A stretch of 64,000 nt of DNA, taken from contig CM070615.1 in assembly GCA_036346395.1 (NCBI GenBank), positions 9,057,534-9,121,533 on the forward strand. The letters are read 5' to 3'. Shown one piece after another: positions 24,127-33,852 of the stretch. Source of the DNA: Hsuehochloa calcarea. Taxonomy: Eukaryota; Streptophyta; Magnoliopsida; Poales; Poaceae. The translations under genes were made by a program, and so were the position numbers. How positions within the stretch are numbered: the stretch's first letter is position 1; each line of letters begins with the position of its first letter. A model generated the notes under the pieces. It made no database searches. It worked only from the letters and a program-made list of their open reading frames with translations, and was not told the DNA's origin.

Positions 24127-24900
24127 CTATTAAGCCAGTGGAAGTTTCTGCCAGTTCGAAGCATTGGCAAATACCCGACGATGGGTGTTACAATTTGAAT
24201 TTGTGATGATTCTTTCCTTCCGGAATCGCATGTTGGTGGATGGGGAACTGCCTTACGTAACATTCAGATGACCTGAGAGCAGCAGCGGGAAAGATTGATC
24301 ATCTGCGAGATGCCCTTCATGCAGAAGCGTTGGCATGCAGCTGTGTGGTTCATGACATGGGGCTATGACGAGTTGTCCTGGAGTCTGATGCGCTGACAGA
24401 TGAAGAACCGGTTATGGAAATTAACGGTGCTATTTTTCAGGAAGCTCGAAGTTTTATTAGTTCTGGGTTTGATGATATGCTAGCTTCTTTCTGTCCAAGA
24501 CTCTGTAATGGAGTAGATCACGGTCTAGCAGCTCGTAGCTCGAGTTTGGGTTGAGGACTTTCCAGATTTTGTAGCCGGTCTAGCAATTGAGATTTGTCTA
24601 GGTCGTCTCGATAATGGAGTCTTCCTTACTTCTAAAAAGTGCCGGTCTTAATTCAGTTGCCAAGTTCTGTCGGAATTTGTGTAGGTCGTTTCTTTAGATG
24701 AAATCTAATCGAATTTTTCCATCAAAATTACTACCGGAAGAAATTAAAGCAGCACGCACCAGATTGACAACACAGAATAAGTAGAAAACCAACTTGTAAA
24801 TTCTAAAAGAACAAGCAATTCTGTTCTTCATAGATACTCATCAGTCATGAGTCATGACACGTGAAACATATAACTATACCAACCAATTAACCACTAAAAA
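24127..24900. repeat. 3'-flank duplication of the SSL gene, left copy
   Basis: Starts ctattaagccagtggaag and is repeated in the same orientation from 26207, with two internal deletions in the right copy (roughly 24240-24309 and 24338-24750 are missing there). The match continues through the segment ending gacacgtgaaacatata and into the 3' end of the SSL gene. It therefore marks an ancestral tandem duplication of the whole SSL unit, not a dispersed repeat. Confidence 0.85.
24270..24554 (+). pseudogene. RNase H-like fragment of a non-LTR retroelement
   Basis: Translated in the + frame from 24270, it shows the pattern of the plant RNase H-like (RVT_3) domain: DALHAEALAC, then RVVLESDAL, and near the end FCPRLCNGVDHGLAA, which corresponds to the conserved CNxxAHxLA region that ends this domain. 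One in-frame stop lies just before RVVLESDAL, and a terminating TGA is at 24552-24554. No reverse transcriptase part is next to it. It is a dead fragment in the 3' flank of the SSL gene, convergent with it, and it seems to have been part of the ancestral SSL repeat unit. Confidence 0.7.
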
Positions 24901-24922
24901 AAAGAAGAACGGCGTAAACAGA

Positions 24923-25984
24923 TCAGACAACTACACCGATGTAGTCGAGTTCCACAGACCCCAGCCACAGCTTGCCGTCCCTCTCTACCACCTCGCTGAG
25001 TGTCACGCCCTTGGCGGCCGTCAGCTCCTCCACCTGAACGCCGCCGCCGTCGAGCCGGACCCCGACCAGGTGCTTCACCGGAGCCGCCGCATTCACGTTC
25101 GGCCGCGCCTTCTCCTGGTTCAGCGCCACCCAGTAGCCTCCCCTCCCGTCGCGCCTCACGTTGTCCGGGTACCCCGGCAGGTCGGCGAAGAGCTCGGACT
25201 CGCCGGCCCTGGGCCCCTTGATCCAGTACCTCACCGCCTGGCACGGCACGGTGTGGGCGACGACGAGGTGCGTCCCGTCGTGGCTGACGGCGACGCCGTT
25301 CGGGTACGGCAGGCCGGACTTGAGCACGGCGACGCGCCCCGTCCGCGCGTCGTACCTGAGCAGCCGCCCCGTCGCGTCGGCGTTGAATATGATCTCGTTG
25401 TTGAACCTGCGCGGGTAGGTTAAGCTACTGTCGGTGAAGTAGACATCACCGCTAGCCTTGTCGACGTCGACGCCGTTGAGGAAGTGGAACGGGATGCCGC
25501 CCGCCTCGGTGGCCAGCACCTCGGCGTCGCCGCCGCCCGGGCCGACCCTCAGGAGGCCCAGGTACGCGTCAGCGACGTAGAGGTAGCCCGACCCGCCGTG
25601 GTGGAACGCGAGCCCCAGCGGGCGCCCGCACAGGCCCTCCGTCTCCCGCGACGGCGCCACGCGCGCCGTGCTGCACATCGGGAACCTCCTGTAGTTGGGG
25701 TGGTGGGCGAAGTCGGTCCAGCCGGCGGTGCCGCCGTCCCACCGGAGGACGCGGCCGTCGGAGACGCCGGTGTAGGGGCCCCGTCCCTCTCCGTCGAAGG
25801 CGAGGCTCTCCGCGCCGGTGACGACTACGCCGTCGTCGGGATCGGCCGGCAGGGGGAGGTGGAGGCTCCAGCGCGTGTTGCTGGTCTTTATCGGCCGCGC
25901 CGCCGCGCACGACGGGAGCAGGGAGGCCGCGAGGAGGCCGACGAGGAGGACGAGAAGCCACGACTTCGCGGAAGTGCGCCCCAT
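24923..25984 (-). CDS. Strictosidine-synthase-like protein (SSL), 353 aa
   Basis: The only intact host gene in the window. It is a six-bladed beta-propeller protein of the strictosidine synthase family (Str_synth), but most plant members are not proven to make strictosidine and the substrate here is unknown. It starts with a hydrophobic signal peptide (WLLVLLVGLLAASLLPSCAA, about residues 9-28), suggesting entry to the secretory pathway or vacuole. Family motifs in order are ESLAFDGEGRGPYTGVSDGR, a cysteine pair around MCSTAR and EGLCGRPLGL, GVDVDKASGDVYFTDSS, LLRYDARTGRV, YPNGVAVSHD, LPGYPDNVRRDGRGGYWVA and ERDGKLWLGSV. Length is normal and the frame is uninterrupted by introns. I chose the ATG at 25984: upstream codons to 26020 are open but start with GTG. 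Base composition is strongly GC-rich, as in many grass genes. A TATA box lies about 135 bp upstream. Confidence 0.92.
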   Translation of the reverse strand: MGRTSAKSWLLVLLVGLLAASLLPSCAAARPIKTSNTRWSLHLPLPADPDDGVVVTGAESLAFDGEGRGPYTGVSDGRVLRWDGGTAGWTDFAHHPNYRRFPMCSTARVAPSRETEGLCGRPLGLAFHHGGSGYLYVADAYLGLLRVGPGGGDAEVLATEAGGIPFHFLNGVDVDKASGDVYFTDSSLTYPRRFNNEIIFNADATGRLLRYDARTGRVAVLKSGLPYPNGVAVSHDGTHLVVAHTVPCQAVRYWIKGPRAGESELFADLPGYPDNVRRDGRGGYWVALNQEKARPNVNAAAPVKHLVGVRLDGGGVQVEELTAAKGVTLSEVVERDGKLWLGSVELDYIGVVV

Positions 25985-26036
25985 GCTGCTACTGCTGAAC
26001 CGATCGAGCCACGAGCGCACGCGAAGATCCGATCGG

Positions 26037-26204
26037 GAACGACGACGAGGGAAAAAGGCGTAGTTATCACGGTCAAATTCGATAATTTGGTTTGGTTTGC
26101 AGCAGGTGGTGTCACGAGATATATATAGTCGGAAGCTGATTAAAGATAGGTACGGAAAGAAAACCGTATCGTATTGCTATATGTAACGCAACGCAACACA
26201 ACAC
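26037..26204 (-). promoter_or_regulatory. Core promoter and 5' leader of the SSL gene
   Basis: TATATATA at 26120-26127 on the minus strand places a start site near 26090 and a leader of about 100 nt before the ATG at 25984. The whole 26037-26204 segment matches six segments in the tandem array. The match ends almost exactly where the duplicated 3'-flank sequence (26207 on) begins. Confidence 0.75.
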
Positions 26205-26206
26205 AA

Positions 26207-26532
26207 CTATTAAGCCAGTGGAAGTTTCTGCCAGTTCGAAGCATTGGCAAATACCCGACGAATCTGAATTTGTGATGGTTCTTTCCATCCGGAATGCATG
26301 TTGGTGGATGCCTTTCATGCAGAAGCGTTGGCATGAAAGGCACGCGCCAGATTGACAACACATAATAAGTAGAAAACCAACTTGTAAATTCTAAAAGAAC
26401 AAGCAACTCTGTTGATCATAGATACTCATCAGTCATGAGTCACGACACGTGAAACATATATATCTACGAACTATACCAACCAATTCGCCGATGACATTGT
26501 AGTTCTAAAAAAAGAACAATGACGTAAACAGA
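26207..26532. repeat. 3'-flank duplication, right copy (remnant of an upstream SSL unit)
   Basis: Shortened copy of 24127-24900 in the same orientation, lacking the RNase H core. It lies immediately upstream of the SSL promoter, which is where the 3' flank of a tandem upstream SSL copy would be expected. Confidence 0.8.
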
Positions 26533-26558
26533 TCAGGCAACTGATGTAGTCGAGTTTT
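26533..26558 (-). pseudogene. Terminal stub of a second SSL gene
   Basis: The sequence gatcaggcaactgatgtag followed by tcgagtt matches the last codons and stop of the intact SSL gene (24923-24950) with a 5-bp deletion. Only about 25 bp of the coding end remain. To its right the sequence changes to unrelated DNA. With the preceding entry, it shows that an SSL tandem copy was here and was lost. Confidence 0.65.
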
Positions 26559-26564
26559 GAAACT

Positions 26565-26692
26565 CAGGGTTTGCTTGGATAGGGAGGGATTAGAATAAAT
26601 CTCTTCGGATTATAAGATATTTTAGTTCAAATTCCGAGTTAAATTCAAAGGGATTGAGTCGAATCATAATGTATCCAAACAAGCTTTTAAGG
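26565..26692. mobile_element. Possible small MITE
   Basis: About 125 bp bounded by gcttggata and tatccaaacaagc, which are imperfect reverse complements, with an AT-rich middle and no coding capacity. The ends are weak, so this is tentative. Confidence 0.3.
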
Positions 26693-26930
26693 GTTAATAG
26701 ACCAAACAAAACTTTAGGTGTTAAGCAGACAAACACGAAACTTGGAAGAAGTTAGTACGTGTATCTCTCCTACAATATGTCTGTGCTACTATACCACACT
26801 TAGGTTGCCGATGGAGAGATGGAAGTGAGAACGAGGAAATATAAGATAAGCGGACAAAAATAATTTCTGTTCTTAAAAATATGCGAGCCACCATGACATA
26901 TTTCCAATTCCAAAGTTTTTAAGGGTTACA
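26693..26930. repeat. Diverged copy of the array d module
   Basis: gggttaatagaccaaac, then gtgttaagcagacaaac and gaaactt follow the order seen in the array d block (unit 1, about 973-1040). A later catgacatatttccaatt resembles the array stretch just after d. This links the SSL neighbourhood to the array by a second shared segment. Confidence 0.6.
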
Positions 26931-27299
26931 TTTAAAACTAGCACATAAAGTAATTTTTTAAAATAGCAAACAAAGTAATTTTCGGGGAACTTGTTAGGTT
27001 TAGTTGTTGCAAAATAAGTCATAATGGTGTTCTTCAAACTTAAGAATGATGATAGCTAGAGATGATTGGGGACCATTGCAAGTTAATGGACTTATTTGTA
27101 CCCACACGTGGCAGATACATGCTAAGAATCAAGGCTAGAGTAAAGCGTTGTAGGAGCCAGTATGATGGTACGACACCTTGTTTCTACGGTTGATTTCCGG
27201 AGTCAAGACTTCCAACAACTAAATCGTTGGATGAGTTATTTACTTATTTACGTGGATTTTCCATCTTGATTGTCCAGGATTTAAGCTCCTGGTATTTTA
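26931..27299. other. Unassigned AT-rich interval
   Basis: I see no gene, repeat or element boundary that can be supported in these 370 bp. Confidence 0.5.
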
Positions 27300-27954
27300 T
27301 TATGAGGAATAGCTATTTTTCCTCGCCCTAAAAAAAGGCAAATATGTTTTTAAAAATAATATTAATTTAAAATATAATTACAAAATAGTTATTTTTTTAA
27401 AAAAAATAGGTGTCTATAGTAATTTCAACTGGCAACAGGAACCTATTTACCGCCAGTTGCTGTTCCAACTGCCCCCCAAAATTCGGTGGAAAAGTCATTT
27501 TAATTTCAGAAGAGAAGAGAGCGGAGGAGAGGGGAGAAGAGACGTAGCGAAGCCCTGCTAGTTCCTAGTGGAGGAGAGAGAGATAGAGAAGAAGATTTGG
27601 CCACCTATTTTGCAGGTAAATGTTCTGGCAACTTTGTACCTAAATTACAAACCTTGTAGTTTAGCAAATAAAAATATCAACATATAATTCAATGGATTAC
27701 ATAATTTTAGTTGTATTGTTGTTTGATATAGTACATCATTTTATCTGTTTATAGTTTAGTTCGTCATATAGATATTATTTATGTCGTAGTGCTCGTACGA
27801 TTTAGAACAAATCCGCCAAAATACTAAGAAAACTTTGTAGTTATTCATTTTTACACGGTAAATTTTTTTGTTTTTTCCAAAAAATAGTTTTTAAACCAAA
27901 AAAAATAGGAAGACACCTCTAAAAATAACAAGATACCTATAAAAATTTGTAAAA

Positions 27955-28600
27955 ATTACAGAGTAGCTAAATAAGGTATGTAGAGCTTAATAAAAATAAT
28001 CTCAACTTAATTTTGGTTTCTATTTGTGCATATTAAATATTCTGGTAATGCCAAAAATACTTTTTTAACTAGAAAAAATAGCAAAACACCTCAAAAAATT
28101 CTCTAAGAAAACTAGAGTGGGTACACAGTGTGTGTAGAGCTGAATTAAAATATTGTGAACTTAATTTTTATTTCCATTCATACACAATAAACATTTTGTA
28201 AATGTTGGAGATAATCTGCATACAAGGAAAGCAGTAAGATACCTATAATAAAATCTATAAAAATTACAGAGTGGTAAAATAGAGTATGTAGAGCTTAATT
28301 AAAATACTCCCACCTTAATTTTTGTTTCCATTTCTGTACGTTAAATATTCTGTTAGTGCTAAAAATACTTTTTAAACTAGGAAAATAGCAAGCCACTTCT
28401 AAAAATTCTCAAAGAAATCCAGAGTAGGTACATAGGGCATGTAGAGCTGAATTAGAATATTGTGAACCTAATTTTTTTTCCATTTGTGCACAATAAATAT
28501 TTCATAAATGCTAGATAAACTTTTGAAACAAGGAAAGTGGTAAGATACCTATTAAAATATATAAAAATTACAGAGTAGCTAAACAGGGTATGTATCCAAA
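27955..28600. repeat. ~154-bp tandem repeats upstream of the PMD gene
   Basis: The landmark gtagagct(g/t)aat recurs at about 27980, 28133, 28289 and 28441 (spacings 153, 156 and 152), each followed by an actta- or cct-type stretch and then ataaatatt or similar. Copies alternate between a gtagagcttaat and a gtagagctgaat type, so the true period may be about 308 bp. A single copy is present in the sister fragment at 21241. Confidence 0.75.
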
Positions 28601-28699
28601 CTTAAAAATCGTGAAATAATTACATTAATTAGATATGTCGCTTCTTATTACTTTTTGTATATGTTTCATAGTTTCTACAATGTATACACTGAATTTTTA

Positions 28700-30540
28700 G
28701 GTATGGCAGACCCATGGTAGCCTGTGCAGTGGTCGTACAAGTTGCTTGACCTGATCATTAATGTGCATCACCGTAGCCGCCTCAGTACCATCCTCCCCCA
28801 GGTGGGCGAGGTGGCGATTGAGTTTGGAGTATTGCGGTTGCACACACCCATGAGGGCATGGAGGGTGGACCCACGCTGGGATCCGACGTACGTGTAGTTG
28901 TAACCTTCGTGTGCTTAATTGCAGTCCAACTACTTTGAGTGGACTCACGTTTGTTCTTAATTCTTTCGACGTAAGTTGAGAGCGGTGGGCCTCCTTCCAC
29001 TGGCGAGGATGGTGGAGGTGACGTGGGAGGACGATCATGACTGCGCGGGCAGTCATCATACGTCGAGGCACTTTCTGTTCGATTGGTGCCTCCTGACGAC
29101 ACTGGTTGAGTAGTGGAAGCCAAAGATGCACACGTTTCACTTCCCATATGGGGAGATGGCGTCGATACTTCAGGACGTGACATTCCTGATTGGGTTGCCC
29201 TGTGTGGGCTTCCCCTTGGTAGCGTACGATGTCCCGGCCATGTGACGTACGGAGTTCCTCGTGAGGTTCCAGGGGGTGCTGCCACCCACTAGCGGCTACT
29301 TGGAGTTTAGCAGCACACATGGGCTGTCGCTGCGTTGAATCTGCCAGTTCTACGTAAGTTTTTGTACCTCATGTCCTTCTACTTCAATTACTTTGTGCAA
29401 CTTGCTGATGTGTATCTGTCTTCTTACAGCTAGAGTGTATAGCATATGATGCACCTGAGTACACGGTGAGGAGACACTTCAAGGTCTACTTGTTATGGTT
29501 GTTTGGTTGGGTGATGCTCCTAGGGTCCCATGGCGACAGTGTCAACTAGCACTTCATCCGATACGCACGCCAACTGGCGGACTGGTAGGTGGAGGAGATC
29601 CAGCCCTATGCCTGGGGCCCAGTGGTGCTGTGCGCGATGTATCGTGCCCTATGCGATGTGTCCCACCTGGTTCGGGACAACTCCATCCTCTTCGGGTGCC
29701 TGATGTTTCTACAGCTGTGGTCTTTCGAGCGTTTCTAGATCGGATGACCACAGCTGAACCTAGGCGCCTACACAGTAACCATGTACGCTGCCAATGATGA
29801 TGTGGACCGATCGACCATGGGTACGGTGTGGTTTCGCCGATGGGTAAGTTTTATGAACATTTGTTCTTTTTCGTAATGTAATTCAATTTCTTGTTCTAAG
29901 TTTTTGATGTTCCATTCGACATGTCACCTTCACTCCTATCACTCGCACACGTCCTACGCGGACTAGGTTGCGATGCTCAATCAGTTGACAACTGACCACA
30001 TCATTTGGACACCGTATAGTCCCGACAGGGTGTACGCGTGCACACCCCAAGGCCTCTCGAGCCCGTGCACTCGAGACCACAAGTACGGGTACACGCGGAG
30101 GTGGTTAGTGCACAATGTCTTCGCGGAGGAGTACCACATGCACCGGGTGATGTTCGTGTGGTACGTATTGAACGGTATGTACATATTATTTGCTTCACAT
30201 GTTTTTGGTTCCTAACTTGTCAATTTTGTGTACATGTCCATCTACATTAGGAGATGTATGAGTTGGCGATCTCCATGTGTTGTATGACGCTCGTGAAGCG
30301 CTTCAGCATGACAGCGCAGGAGATCAGAGGTGTCATGGACCAGTTCGTAGAGAAGACACGAGAAGACAATGTGAGGCATCGAGCTAGTGTCCTGCCTTAG
30401 GCCGAGCGAGGTGGTGGACCCATCGGTGCGTGGACGGGGGGTGAGCCACAGTGTGTCACGCCCCACGGCTCCTCCCCCGAACGTTGTGGGCGGGTCCTCG
30501 TGGCACCGTTCTAGGAGTACCCTGGTGTAGTTCATAGGTC
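28700..30540 (+). pseudogene. Plant mobile domain (PMD) protein, pseudogene
   Basis: Conceptual translation in several + segments gives PMD landmarks: TILPQVGEVAIEFG near 28785, then WKPKMHTFHFPYGEMASILQ (29114 on), DVTFLIGLPCVGFPL, and YLLWLFGWVMLLGSHGDS near 29490, then LMFLQLWSFERF near 29700 and TTDHIIWTPYSPDRVYA near 29990. Likely introns with GT...AG ends are at about 29353-29429 and after 29845. Stops and frameshifts interrupt it; for example, TAG at 29111-29113 falls just before the WKP motif. PMD proteins are associated with plant transposons and with MAIN/MAIL-type nuclear factors. The decay and the transposon-like flanks argue for a dead transposon gene. Confidence 0.72.
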
Positions 30541-30657
30541 AACATGAAATACTCACCTCTAATTGTTTATTTTGAACTCCACTAGTTAATAATGACAATT
30601 TTCTTTGACAGGTCCCGAGTTCCACCCGTACACGTGAAGAATCTAGACCCGCCATTA
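30541..30657. other. Short interval between PMD element and Copia A
   Basis: No feature recognised; probably PMD element 3' sequence into which Copia A inserted. Confidence 0.4.
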
Positions 30658-32678
30658 TGAGTCAATGGAATATTTTGGTAATTAATGACAATCACATTGT
30701 AGGACTAAAAGTTTCCATGAGTTGGGTAAATAGGTTATGTTCCATGATGATGGAGTCTTTGGATAGCGTTATGAGTTGATCGTCATCAAGTCAAGGTTCA
30801 AGAAGAGGATGCATCATGTGTTCATGCATATCAAGATCTCGAAGAAGAGATGATCATGAGTTGATCATCAAGTTAAGAGAAGACCCATCATATGTTGATG
30901 GAAAGCACGTGAAAATGCATCATGGGTTGATGCATATCAAAATCAAGAATTCGGACTTGAAGTAAAGATGTGCGTCATCAAGCTTCAAAAGGATTTTCAA
31001 GGCAAATGTATGACTAGCTAGGGCTAAGGATGTTTTCTCAGTCTCTTACCGGTCTGGGTGTTTGGTGTGGAGACCAGATTACTAGTATAGGTTATTGTAC
31101 TATTAAGAGGGGTCTTGACTAGTAGCTTGAGTTTGTCATGTGTTGGTAGTTCACTTTGCTTGCTCTAGCTCTCATTTGCATGTTGCTGATACTTGCGAAT
31201 GTGTTTTGCAAATAGTCGATGCTTATGCATAATCCTTGTAGCATGTGACTTTAGTTTGTAAATGTGTTTTGCAAATAGTTTAAGTCTATGTACCTTTTTC
31301 CTTTTGGTGTGATTCTAAAAGTTGGCAAATGTGTTTTGCAACTTGTTGAGAATCTCGCCTTTAACCGTTGTTTGCATCGCGCATCAATTGACAAATGTGT
31401 TTTGAAAAATGGAGTTGAAGCATTTTGCAAAAATCAGCTTTTGTTTCCTGTACCACACTGACCACAGTAGGTTGGCCAGACTGACCGGAAGCCTGGACCT
31501 TTGAAGTGGTCTGGATTTTTTAGAGAGGGGTGTTTTCCCCAGCTTTTTTTCCTTGTGAATTGGTGGTTTGACCACCAGTGGTGACCGGTCTGACCGGTGG
31601 TACCCCGGTCTAACTGCCATGTGTTGGCCGATCTGACCGGACCCACGATCAGCCTCCCTGGTCAGTTTTTTCCAGAGAATGTTTTTCTTTGGATTTGGCT
31701 TGCTCCTCTGTGGATTTGTCTGACCACCCCTCTGGCGGTCTGACTGGCCCTTGTGAGCGCGGTTAGTCCAGATGTGTGTGCAACGGCTAGTTTTATAGCT
31801 GTTGGAGCAAGGGCGGTCTGACCGGCCATTGGTTGTTGGTCAGATCGGGTTTTCCCTGTTTTTCTAGAACTTCTCCTCCAACGGTTAGTTTTCCTTATGT
31901 GGGTATAAAAACCCCTTGTGGTCGGTTGTGGGAGAAGTTGTTGGTGCCATTTTCATTCCCTTGAGCAAAGAGAAAATCCTCTCCTCTTTTTTGTACATGT
32001 GTTGCACTTAGTGAGCTTAGAGAGTGAAATCCTAGTGCATGTGTTGCATTAGGTAGTGGATTGTGTATTCATTGAGCTTAGACACTTGATTCGTTTAAGT
32101 GAGCATCTCCGACTTGTTACTCTTGATGTTTGCCAACACCTAGACGGTTTGGAGGAGTTACGCTGGTGATCTTCTCAAAGAAGGTTGTGAGAAGACCAGA
32201 ACGGTTGTGCGTGGTTTGGTGCTCACCATCTTCGGAGTGAAGGAAGAGCAACTATGAGTGGATCGAGGTGTTGGTTCAAGTTGTTAGCTGGTCCAATTGG
32301 TTGGACTTACCTCGTAAGTGTTGGCTCAATTCGTGGAGCCGGTCCAATTTGGTTCGGTTTACCTCAACGTGGATTAGGGGCGACCGGTAAGTCTCCGAAC
32401 ACTACGGTAAAACATCATTGTGTCATTGTGGTTTGTTCTCTTGTGTTTTACTTTGTACAATTTACATTCCTAGAATTAACTTGCTTACATATTTCTGTAT
32501 GATTGCTATCGTTATCAATAGTCTTATAATTATTGGTGCACTTAGTCAAGACTAGTTGATTTTGGTCTTAATTGAGCAAAACTGAATTGATTTACAATTC
32601 CGCATAAAACTAGATTTTAGCCAAAAGATTTTAGAAATGACTATCCACCCCCCTCTAGTAGACCTCCTCGATCTTACA
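30658..32678 (+). mobile_element. 5' LTR of Copia element A (SIRE/Maximus-like)
   Basis: Begins TGAGTCAATGGAATATTTTG and ends CTCCTCGATCTTACA, followed after two bases by a tRNA primer site. TATAAAA at 31904-31910 fits the LTR promoter. It contains several GGTCnGACC-type palindromes (31570-31850). The matching 3' LTR is outside the window, so no target duplication can be checked. Confidence 0.85.
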
Positions 32679-32680
32679 AG

Positions 32681-32692
32681 TGGTATCAGAAC
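32681..32692 (+). other. Primer binding site of element A
   Basis: TGGTATCAGAAC two bases after the LTR: the initiator-methionine tRNA site of plant Copia elements with one mismatch. Confidence 0.8.
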
Positions 32693-32735
32693 TTGGTCCC
32701 TCATTTATTAGGCTTCACTGCCTAGAGAGTAAAGG

Positions 32736-33852
32736 ATGACGACTAGTAATATAGTGCACCTTGATAAGACACCTCTGTTTGATGACACAAACTATGATAT
32801 TTGGAAAATCCGCATATCTTGTTATTTTAAGGCCATAAACCCTAAAATTTGGCGGATCATAGATGTGAGCTTTTCTCCTCGAAAGGAACCTCTTACTCCA
32901 ACTATCGAGGAAGAGAAATACTCACATCTCGACGCTCAAGCAACTAACACTTTATTTAGTGCTTTGAGTATAGAGGTGTTCGATGCCGTATGTAATCTCA
33001 AGAGCACTCATGAGATGTGGACACAACTTCAAGATAATTATGAAATGTTCACCTGAAACAAGGATGATTGCATAGAAGAATGGATACCGGGAGAAGAATG
33101 CTCAACTTCTAGCTCCAACAATGAGGAGCCCTCAACTCCATCCACACCACCTCATTGCTTTATGGCCAAAGGTAATAAGAAGGTAAACGATAATTATGAG
33201 CCTTCATATGACGAGTTGATGGATATGTTAGAGGAGCTTAATGGGTATCTAGGGAAGGAAAAATCAAAATTTAAAGTTTTGAAGAAAGAGTATGTCTCAC
33301 TTCAAAACAATTATGAGGAGCTAAAGGATGCTCACGAAAATCTCTTTCTCAATGAGCTCAATAAGTCCAAGGTGGGTATAGGCATAACATATGATTTATT
33401 AGATGATATACCATGTGTAGTTGCTAACTCTTGTATTGCATCTAAGGTTAGCATATCCACCTCTTGTGAGGACTTGCTAGATATGCCTTGTAGCTCTAGT
33501 GAAAATGTTTCTATTTCCTCTTTGCTTGTTGAAAGTAATATTGTAGAGGAAAATAAAGAGCTTAAGGCCCAACTCAAGAAATTGACTATTGACTTGGACA
33601 GAAGCTTCAAAGGGAGGGCTGTCCTCGATGATATATTGAGCAAGCAATTAAGCTTGCATGACAAGAGTGGAATTGACTTCAGTACCAAGAAGAAGGAGAA
33701 TAGCAAGACAAGGCACAATGCAAGACACACGAATAATGTCAAGTATCTTGGTTGCAATGAGAAGGATCACGTTGCCTTGGTGTGCCCAAACAAGATGAAT
33801 GACAAGCAAATATCATCAAAGAAGAGGCAAACCGACAATAAGCAAGACAAGA
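32736..33852 (+). pseudogene. Copia element A gag, internally deleted
   Basis: Starts at ATG 32736 with a Copia-type capsid N terminus (FDDTNYDIWKIRISCYFKAI, later STHEMWTQLQDNYE). An in-frame TGA at 33054-33056 ends the first part and the same frame continues from 33057. The central capsid region is missing, since the reading passes straight from the N-terminal part to the acidic/serine-rich stretch normally found near the C-terminal half. 33162-33850 encodes a lysine- and glutamate-rich coiled-coil-like region and a damaged zinc knuckle, LGCNEKDHVALVCP, whose first cysteine is lost. The frame is cut at 33852 by the LTR of element B. No protease or polymerase of element A is visible here. 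Confidence 0.8.

Larger units (their letters stand above)
27300..30600 (+). mobile_element. Plant-mobile-domain transposon, decayed
   Basis: The element has a noncoding 5' part (27365-28690) shared with the truncated sister at 18744-21385, ~154-bp tandem repeats (27955-28600) and a damaged PMD gene (28700-30540). Ends are not defined: I found no clear terminal inverted repeats or target duplication, and the right side is next to the LTR of Copia element A at 30658. PMD genes occur in several plant transposon types, including Mutator-like ones; the class here is not decided. Confidence 0.6.

Noticed and set aside
25985..26020. Twelve-codon N-terminal extension of the SSL protein
   Set aside because: It begins with GTG, not ATG. 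The ATG at 25984 is followed directly by a good signal peptide.
27955..28600. Centromere-type satellite, because the repeat length is near 155 bp
   Set aside because: There are only a few diverged copies, AT-rich, inside a PMD transposon and shared with its sister copy. Length alone is no evidence for a centromeric satellite.
28697..29320. Minus-strand 207- and 167-residue frames
   Set aside because: They are shadows of the plus-strand PMD pseudogene, whose family motifs read in the other direction.
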